Shown: positions 58,752 through 64,000 of the stretch, in pieces
How the letters are laid out: every line of letters begins with the position of its first letter
Numbering within the stretch: the first letter of the stretch is position 1
Assembly: GCF_004340785.1 (NCBI RefSeq)
Contig: NZ_SLXS01000004.1
Location: 310,001-374,000 of the forward strand
DNA: 64,000 nt
Source: Tumebacillus sp. BK434
Lineage (GTDB): Bacteria; Bacillota; Bacilli; Tumebacillales; Tumebacillaceae
Direction: 5' to 3'
Translations under genes and position numbers: made by a program
Notes under the pieces: model-generated
The model's database searches: none
What the model saw: the letters and a program-made list of their open reading frames with translations, nothing else
Told to the model about the DNA's origin: nothing

Positions 58752-59204
58752 TTGAAGCTTTCTTCGCGCGGTCACTACGGCTTGATGGCCATGACCTACC
58801 TCGCGCAAAAAGCGGACGGAGGTCCTACGCCGATTAAGCAGATCGCTTCTGCCGAAGAGATTCCAGAGCAGTATCTGGAGCAGATCTTCGTAGAACTTCG
58901 CAAGGCGGGGCTTGTCACCAGTGTACGCGGTGCCCGCGGAGGTTACCGGCTGGGCCGGGCCCCCGAGGAGATCAACGTCGGCCAGGTCGTAAAAGTGCTG
59001 GAAGGCGAAATTGCGCCGGTTGAGTGTCTGCACTCCTCCGAGGAGGACGCAGAGCTTTGCTGCTCGAAGACCGAGTATTGCACGACCAAGGTCGTCTGGG
59101 AGAAATTGCGAGATACGATGGTTGCCGTGCTGGACGACATCACGCTCTATGATATCGTCACAGGCAGCGCCAAACTCTATACGCAGAAGCAATCTGCCGA
59201 GTAA
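58752..59204 (+). CDS. Rrf2-family regulator, IscR-like
   Basis: 150 residues with a TTG start 7 bases after AAGGAGGTG. The winged helix begins KLSSRGHYGLMAMTYLAQKA, and VRGARGGYRLGR is the wing. The C-terminal part contains ECLHSSEEDAELCCSKTEYC, four cysteines spaced like the Fe-S ligands of IscR. CymR (cysteine regulator) is the alternative, but CymR lacks such cysteines. The gene sits just upstream of iscS and iscU, consistent with Fe-S-status control. Confidence 0.87.
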   Translation: MKLSSRGHYGLMAMTYLAQKADGGPTPIKQIASAEEIPEQYLEQIFVELRKAGLVTSVRGARGGYRLGRAPEEINVGQVVKVLEGEIAPVECLHSSEEDAELCCSKTEYCTTKVVWEKLRDTMVAVLDDITLYDIVTGSAKLYTQKQSAE

Positions 59205-59252
59205 GAGAAACAGCAACCACAGTCACACATAGTCGTGAAGGAGATGACAGTT

Positions 59253-60437
59253 TTGCGTAAAGTCTATCTGGACCATGCGGCGACCACTCCGGTCCGCCAA
59301 GAAGTACTCGATGCGATGATGCATGTCTACAAAGAGGTATACGGCAACCCGTCGTCCATCCACCAATTTGGACGCCCGGCGCGCAAACTGATGGAAGAAG
59401 CGCGCGAGAAGGTAGCCAAGGCGATCAACGCCGACCCGAAAGAGATCGTCTTCACCGGTTCCGGCACCGAAGCTGACAACCTGGCGATCGTTGGCGGCGC
59501 GCGTGCGAACAAGAAAAAAGGCAACCACCTGATCACCTCCGTCGTCGAGCACCATGCTGTGTTGGATGCGTTCAAGGCGCTGGAGAAGGAAGGCTTCGAG
59601 GTCACCTATCTGCCGGTGGACGCGGAAGGCCGCGTGTCGGTAGAAGATTTCAAGAACGCGCTGCGCGATGACACCGTGCTGGTGTCGATCATGCACGGCA
59701 ACAACGAAGTCGGCACGATCATGCCGGTGGAAGAGATCGGCGCGATCTGCCGTGAGCGCAAGATCCTGTTCCACACCGACGCCGTGCAAACGGTCGGCAA
59801 GATCCCGGTTGACGTCAAGGCGATCAACTGCGACTTCCTCGCCCTGTCCGGCCACAAGATCTACGGTCCGAAAGGCATCGGCGTGCTGTACATGCGCCGC
59901 GGCGTTCGCACCCAGCCGCTGTACTACGGTGGCGGTCAAGAGCGCAAACTGCGCCCGGGCACCGAAAACGTAGCGAACATCGTCGCTCTGTCTGTCGCGA
60001 TCGAGCTGGCTGTTGCTGAGATGGCAGAAGAGTCTGCTCGCCTGTCCGTCCTGCGCGACAAGCTGATCGACGGCATCCTGAACAACATCGAAGAGACGCG
60101 CCTGAACGGTCCGCGCGAAGGCCGTCTGCCGCATAACGTCAACGTTTCGATCGAGTACATCGAAGGGGAAGCGCTCCTGCTCTCCTGCGACATGAAGGGC
60201 TTCGCAGCTTCTTCCGGTTCTGCTTGCACCTCCGGCTCGCTCGATCCGTCGCACGTGCTGATGGCGATGGGTCTGACCCACACCACCGCACACGGTTCGC
60301 TGCGCCTGTCCCTGGGCAAGTCGACCACGGAAGAAGATATCGATTATGTGATCGAGCAGCTCAAGCCGATCGCAGACCGCCTGCGCGCGATGTCGCCGGT
60401 GTGGGAGCGTTTCCAAAAGGGTCTGCCGATCACGTAA
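59253..60437 (+). CDS. iscS: Cysteine desulfurase (IscS/NifS)
   Basis: 394 residues from a TTG start 9 bases after AAGGAG (GTG and ATG codons just upstream overlap or lie too close to that RBS). KVYLDHAATTPVRQEV starts the fold; PLP lysine is in LALSGHKIYGPKGIG (~199); the active-site loop cysteine is in SSGSACTSGSLDPSHVL (~320). It takes sulfur from cysteine for Fe-S cluster and tRNA thiolation. iscU follows by 40 bases. Confidence 0.95.
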   Translation: MRKVYLDHAATTPVRQEVLDAMMHVYKEVYGNPSSIHQFGRPARKLMEEAREKVAKAINADPKEIVFTGSGTEADNLAIVGGARANKKKGNHLITSVVEHHAVLDAFKALEKEGFEVTYLPVDAEGRVSVEDFKNALRDDTVLVSIMHGNNEVGTIMPVEEIGAICRERKILFHTDAVQTVGKIPVDVKAINCDFLALSGHKIYGPKGIGVLYMRRGVRTQPLYYGGGQERKLRPGTENVANIVALSVAIELAVAEMAEESARLSVLRDKLIDGILNNIEETRLNGPREGRLPHNVNVSIEYIEGEALLLSCDMKGFAASSGSACTSGSLDPSHVLMAMGLTHTTAHGSLRLSLGKSTTEEDIDYVIEQLKPIADRLRAMSPVWERFQKGLPIT

Positions 60438-60477
60438 CACCCGCTTTTCAAAACCAATCCTGAGGAGGAATTCTACT

Positions 60478-60900
60478 ATGTACAGCGATAAAGTAATCGA
60501 CCATTTCACCAACCCGCGCAACGTAGGTGAAATCGAAGACGCATCCGGTGTTGGCGAAGTCGGCAACATGAAGTGCGGGGACATCATGAAGATGTACCTG
60601 AAGATCGACGATGCAACCAACATGATCGAAGATGTAACATTTAAGACGTTCGGCTGCGGCGCGGCGATCGCAACTTCGTCGATGTCCACCGAAATGATCA
60701 AGGGCAAGACCATCTCCGAAGCGCTGGACCTGACCAACCGTGCGATCGCAGACGCACTGGACGGCCTGCCGCCGGTGAAAATGCACTGTTCGGTACTGGC
60801 AGAGGAAGCGCTGAAAGCAGCTCTGCTCGACTACCAAAAGAAATCCGGCAAGAACCTCGGCCTGAACGAAGAAGACTTCGAAGACTGGGACGAAGAGTAA
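60478..60900 (+). CDS. iscU: Fe-S cluster scaffold protein, IscU/NifU-N type
   Basis: 140 residues with three cluster cysteines: MKCGDIM (~31, with the Asp after Gly), FGCGAAIATSS (~56) and MHCSVLAEEAL (~101). The start YSDKVIDHFTNPRNVGEIED is typical. It assembles clusters with sulfur from IscS. RBS GAGGAGG is present and a terminator follows. Confidence 0.95.
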   Translation: MYSDKVIDHFTNPRNVGEIEDASGVGEVGNMKCGDIMKMYLKIDDATNMIEDVTFKTFGCGAAIATSSMSTEMIKGKTISEALDLTNRAIADALDGLPPVKMHCSVLAEEALKAALLDYQKKSGKNLGLNEEDFEDWDEE

Positions 60901-60909
60901 GATCGCACA

Positions 60910-60942
60910 TGACTCCCTCCAACAAGTATTGGAGGGAGTTTT
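60910..60942 (+). terminator. Terminator of the isc unit
   Basis: ACTCCCTCCAA pairs with TTGGAGGGAGT, followed by six T. Confidence 0.92.
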
Positions 60943-60961
60943 TTAAAGGGAGGTGTCCAGG

Positions 60962-61327
60962 ATGTCTGATGACCTGAAGAATGAGGAGAAGTGGGTCAAT
61001 CCGCTGTTGCCGGACGGCAAGAAGGAGTATGTGGTTGACCTGCAGATCACACCGATCGACGAGGATCACTGGACGCTGAAGCTGTCGACCGACCAGATTC
61101 AGCAGATCCACACAGCGCTGCAGCACTCGATCATCGAGAACCAGCGCGAGATGTCCAAACTCAAACGTCAAGCCCAGCGCTGGTCTGAGACCGGCACCGA
61201 ACTGGAAAAGCTCGGCGTTGGTAAGAACAAGCATCTGTACAAGGCGACCAAGAAGGAGAACGAGAAGCTGGAGAAATTGAAAAACGAGCTGACCGACTTC
61301 CTCTTCGCGCAAAAGCGGATGCTGTAG
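60962..61327 (+). CDS. Hypothetical coiled-coil protein
   Basis: 121 residues from the ATG after GGGAGGTG. The first half is beta-like (EYVVDLQITPIDEDHWTLKL), the second half is charged and helical (EKLEKLKNELTDFLFAQKRM) and could form a coiled coil. No family is recognised. It lies between two terminators, so it is a single-gene unit. Confidence 0.7.
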   Translation: MSDDLKNEEKWVNPLLPDGKKEYVVDLQITPIDEDHWTLKLSTDQIQQIHTALQHSIIENQREMSKLKRQAQRWSETGTELEKLGVGKNKHLYKATKKENEKLEKLKNELTDFLFAQKRML

Positions 61328-61381
61328 TCGATGGCGCGATGGCCCGGAGCCAGCGCGCCACCCTGTGTTCGTGGAATCGAC

Positions 61382-61438
61382 AGAATCCCCCTGACAAAAG
61401 CTACCGATGAGGTAGTGTGCGTGAGGGGGATTTTTGTG
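61382..61438. terminator. Terminator between the coiled-coil gene and corA
   Basis: AATCCCCC (61383-61390) pairs with GGGGGATT (61424-61432 region) with a longer internal stem and a following T run. Confidence 0.75.
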
Positions 61439-61451
61439 TTGCTCTGAGTGC

Positions 61452-62402
61452 TCAGTCGAACCAGCCTTTGCTGCGGAAGAACAGGAACAGGCCGACCCCG
61501 ATGCCGAGCATCGTGATGATCATGATCATGAACCCATTTTGCTCATGCAGACCTGGCATGAAGTCGAAGTTCATCCCGTAGATGCCGGTCAGCAGCGTCA
61601 GCGGCATGAAGATCGTCGTGATCGCCGTCAGGATCATCATCACCGAGTTCATTCGGTTCGAAGAAAGCGACATATACGAGTCGCGAATGTCGGCCGTCAG
61701 CTCGCGGTTGGAATCGATCATCTCGGCCAGCTTGAGCAGGTGGTCGTAGATGTCGCTGAAATACACGCGCTGCGGACGTAAGGACTCCAACTGCTCCGCA
61801 TTTAAGACCCGGTACAGCAGATCCCGCGTCGGCACGATCGTCCGGCGCAGCGCCAGCAGGTCGGTGCGGATCTCGAAGACCTGATCCATCAGCGAGCGGG
61901 TCGACTGTTGGCGCGTCTTGTCCTCCAGCACGTCGAGCTGATCTTCCAGCTGCTGCACGGCGGGGAAGTAGTTGTCCACAATGGTATCGATGATCAGATA
62001 GGAGATGAAATTCGGCCCGCGCTGATGCGTCTTCTCGTCGGTCTGCACCCGGGCCCAGACCGTTTCCACTTCGCGCAGGTTGGTCATATGAAACGAGACG
62101 AGAAAGTTTGGCCCGACAAACAGGTCGATCTCTTCCGAATTGAGCGTCATCTGATTCAAGGCGTGCAGCACAAAGAAGTGATAATCGTCAAAATGGTCGA
62201 TCTTCGGTCGCTGCAAAAAATGAAAACAGTCTTCCACCGCCAGCGGGTGGAACTGGAAATGGTCGCGCAGCAGCAGCCCTTCGCTTTGGGTCGGCGTGGA
62301 AAAATCGACCCAGTACCAGGCGAGGTCCGCGCGGTGCAGATCTTGCAGGGTCAGGTTGTTCAGCAGCTCGTGCTGCTTGGTTACGGCTACGATCCGAATC
62401 AT
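61452..62402 (-). CDS. corA: CorA-type magnesium/cobalt transporter
   Basis: 316 residues. A cytoplasmic N-terminal domain (~1-245) is followed by two C-terminal helices; the first ends with the GMN motif in GIYGMNFDFMPGL (~283) and the second ends FFRSKGWFD, basic as usual. It forms a pentameric channel for Mg2+ (or Co2+, Ni2+). It is separated by a terminator from the reductase gene on the same strand. Confidence 0.94.
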   Translation of the reverse strand: MIRIVAVTKQHELLNNLTLQDLHRADLAWYWVDFSTPTQSEGLLLRDHFQFHPLAVEDCFHFLQRPKIDHFDDYHFFVLHALNQMTLNSEEIDLFVGPNFLVSFHMTNLREVETVWARVQTDEKTHQRGPNFISYLIIDTIVDNYFPAVQQLEDQLDVLEDKTRQQSTRSLMDQVFEIRTDLLALRRTIVPTRDLLYRVLNAEQLESLRPQRVYFSDIYDHLLKLAEMIDSNRELTADIRDSYMSLSSNRMNSVMMILTAITTIFMPLTLLTGIYGMNFDFMPGLHEQNGFMIMIITMLGIGVGLFLFFRSKGWFD

Positions 62403-62427
62403 GTGCTCACCTCGGTGTTATTGTAAC

Positions 62428-62462
62428 AAAAAAACGGCCGCTCCGCAGGGAGGGCCGTTTTC
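62428..62462 (-). terminator. Terminator after the nitrite/sulfite reductase gene
   Basis: On the minus strand AACGGCC pairs with GGCCGTT, followed by seven T. Confidence 0.88.
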
Positions 62463-62479
62463 AGCAGGGAAGGGCGGGC

Positions 62480-64000
62480 TTAGACTGCTGCTGCCGCTTC
62501 CAGATAAGCTTTCAATTCTTCATCGGCCACGCGGCCTGCGAATTCGCGGAACGATTCGCCTGCCAGACGGTGCTCGGTGTAGTAGCGCACGATGTTTTCG
62601 ATCGTGTACTGCACTTGATCGCCCGGGACTTTCAGGGCGACTTTGCGGTTGAACGTCGCGCCTGCGCCCAAGCCGCCGCCGATCGAGACGTCAAAGGCGT
62701 CGACCATCTTGCCGTCGCGGCGCACGAGCGCGCCGGCGAGGCCGATGTCGGCGATCGCCTGCTGGCCGCACTGGTTGGGGCAGCCGTTGACGTGCAGGCG
62801 GATCGGCGCGCCAAAGTCCGGGAAGGTCGCGTCGAGGTATTCGGCGATGCCTTTCATGCGCACTTTGGTTTCGACGAGCGCCAGGTTGCAGAACTCGTTG
62901 CCGGTGCAGGAGACCGCATGGCCGACAAACGCTGGCGGAGTTGCCGTGAACTGCGCGAGGATCGGCTCTTGCAGCAGCGCGTCCACGTTGGCATCCGGCA
63001 CGTTCGGAATGATGATGTTTTGCGTGTTGGTGGTGCGCAGGTCGCCATTGCCGTATTGCTTCGCCACGCGGGCGAACTCGAGCAGGATGTCGGCGGTGAT
63101 GCGGCCGACCGGCAGCGACAGGCCGACGAAGTTCAGGCCGTCCTGCTTCTGCTTGTGCACCCCGTAGAGGTATGCGCCGTTCCAGTCTTCCTGCACGCGC
63201 TGGCCACCGCGGGTGTAGGTCTTGCCAAGCGTTGCTTCCAGCTCGTCGCAGAATTTTTCTGCGCCCCAGTCGGCGACGAGGAACTTGATGCGGGCATGGT
63301 TGCGCTTCTCGCGATAGCCGTGCTCGCGGTAGACTTTCACCACGCCTTCGATCACTTCAAGCGCTTCTTCCTGGCGCACGAAGATGTTCAGGTTCTGCGC
63401 CATGTGCGGCTTGGCAGACAGGCCGCCGCCGACGAGGATGTGGTAGCCGACTTCATCGCCGAGGCGTGCCGGCACCAGCGCGAGGTCGTTGATCTCCGGG
63501 TGGCCGAGGTCGCGCGGGTCGGCTGCGATCGAGATTTTGAACTTGCGCGGCAGGTTGGAGTATTCCTTGTTGCTGAGGAACTTCTGCTCCACCGCCCACA
63601 CGAGGTCGCGCACGTCAAACAGCTCTTTCGCATCAAGACCGGCCACCGGGGAGGAGATGACGTTGCGCACGACATCGCCGCACGCCTGGATCGGCGACAT
63701 GCCCACTGCGGCCAGACGGTCGAAGATCTCCGGCATGTCTTGGATCTGCAGCCAATGATACTGAATCGCCTGCCGGGTGGTCACATCGACGAGGCCGCGG
63801 CCGAACTTGTTGCCGAGCTCCGCCACGACGACCGCCTGTTCATAGGTCAGCATGCCGCCCGGAATTTTCACGCGCATCATGAAGTACGGATCGGTCTTCG
63901 GCTTTTGCTGATAGATGCCATACCATTTAAAACGGATAAAATCGCCCGGATCGATCGCTTCGAACCCTTCTTTGGCGTAGCGGTGAATATCGTGAAGGAC
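62480..64000 (-). CDS. Sirohaem-dependent nitrite/sulfite reductase (N-terminus beyond the window)
   Basis: 507 residues are present and the frame is open to the right edge (first visible residues VLHDIHRYAKEGFEAIDPGD). The 4Fe-4S/sirohaem cysteines are in SCTGNEFCNLA and NGCPNQCGQ (C-x5-C and C-x3-C). Two ferredoxin-like half-domains are visible (MMRVKIPGGMLTYEQA; VSLPVGRITADILLEFAR). It reduces nitrite to ammonia or sulfite to sulfide with six electrons from ferredoxin; sequence alone does not decide which. Confidence 0.9.
   Translation of the reverse strand, partial: VLHDIHRYAKEGFEAIDPGDFIRFKWYGIYQQKPKTDPYFMMRVKIPGGMLTYEQAVVVAELGNKFGRGLVDVTTRQAIQYHWLQIQDMPEIFDRLAAVGMSPIQACGDVVRNVISSPVAGLDAKELFDVRDLVWAVEQKFLSNKEYSNLPRKFKISIAADPRDLGHPEINDLALVPARLGDEVGYHILVGGGLSAKPHMAQNLNIFVRQEEALEVIEGVVKVYREHGYREKRNHARIKFLVADWGAEKFCDELEATLGKTYTRGGQRVQEDWNGAYLYGVHKQKQDGLNFVGLSLPVGRITADILLEFARVAKQYGNGDLRTTNTQNIIIPNVPDANVDALLQEPILAQFTATPPAFVGHAVSCTGNEFCNLALVETKVRMKGIAEYLDATFPDFGAPIRLHVNGCPNQCGQQAIADIGLAGALVRRDGKMVDAFDVSIGGGLGAGATFNRKVALKVPGDQVQYTIENIVRYYTEHRLAGESFREFAGRVADEELKAYLEAAAAV

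Noticed and set aside
1-64000. CRISPR arrays, rRNA, tRNA and insertion sequences
   Set aside because: No spaced direct repeats, no clover-leaf sequences with conserved T-loop, and no transposase motifs were found by eye. Short or degenerate cases could be missed without a covariance search.

Overview
The window looks like a chromosomal segment of a GC-rich, spore-forming Gram-positive bacterium (Bacillota, Bacilli; most like Alicyclobacillaceae such as Tumebacillus, an inference from gene content only). Signs are strong purine-rich ribosome binding sites, frequent GTG/TTG starts, rho-independent terminators between most units, a T-box leader, a hemEHY operon, SLH-domain surface proteins, a Prli42-like stressosome peptide and a YolD-type SOS gene. 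No rRNA, tRNA, CRISPR array or complete insertion sequence was seen.

Layout. 1-4.9 kb: end of nadE, a beta-hydroxyacid dehydrogenase, and a MoxR/DUF58/DUF4129 operon. 4.9-11.3 kb: a GNAT enzyme, a thiolase, pheA plus chorismate mutase behind a T-box leader with a duplicated antiterminator module, a protease-propeptide-like secreted protein, and a HAD phosphatase/aspartase pair. 11.3-14.5 kb: proline dehydrogenase and pyrroline-5-carboxylate dehydrogenase with a Pro/Tyr-rich protein between them. 14.6-18.1 kb: hemE-hemH-hemY. 18.2-22.3 kb: two very small proteins, a nitrilase-family amidase, an SLH protein, a DUF421 protein and an NAD(P)-binding protein.

About 22.3-30.5 kb is visibly richer in A+T and reads as an acquired accessory island. 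It holds a DUF6602 protein, a membrane metal-dependent hydrolase, a NUDIX enzyme convergent with a 1063-residue PLD-nuclease/helicase/DUF3427 protein (a defence-type architecture), and next to it an HTH-TPR regulator of RRNPP type followed after 6 bp by a 39-residue exported peptide and a terminator. This is a probable peptide quorum-sensing cassette beside a defence module. A fragment downstream seems to preserve a relative of the peptide.

30.5-48 kb: a CobW GTPase, a cyclophilin, an SLH-3D cell-wall protein, two orphan Opp-type permeases separated by a 73-bp tandem duplication, a lipase-fold hydrolase, a ferredoxin, a methionine gamma-lyase-like enzyme, fabH and an ABC exporter diverging across a FapR-like operator, a molybdopterin oxidoreductase, TatA and a Tat-exported PhoX protein. 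48-55.3 kb: a 2206-residue secreted DNRLRE/RHS (YD-repeat) protein with an unrecognised hydrophobic C-terminal domain, followed by a four-helix membrane protein, a candidate toxin/immunity pair. 55.3-64 kb: Prli42-like peptide, methyltransferase, SOS-controlled YolD protein, DUF2225, DUF72, an IscR-like regulator with iscS and iscU, CorA, and the C-terminal part of a sirohaem nitrite/sulfite reductase that runs off the window.
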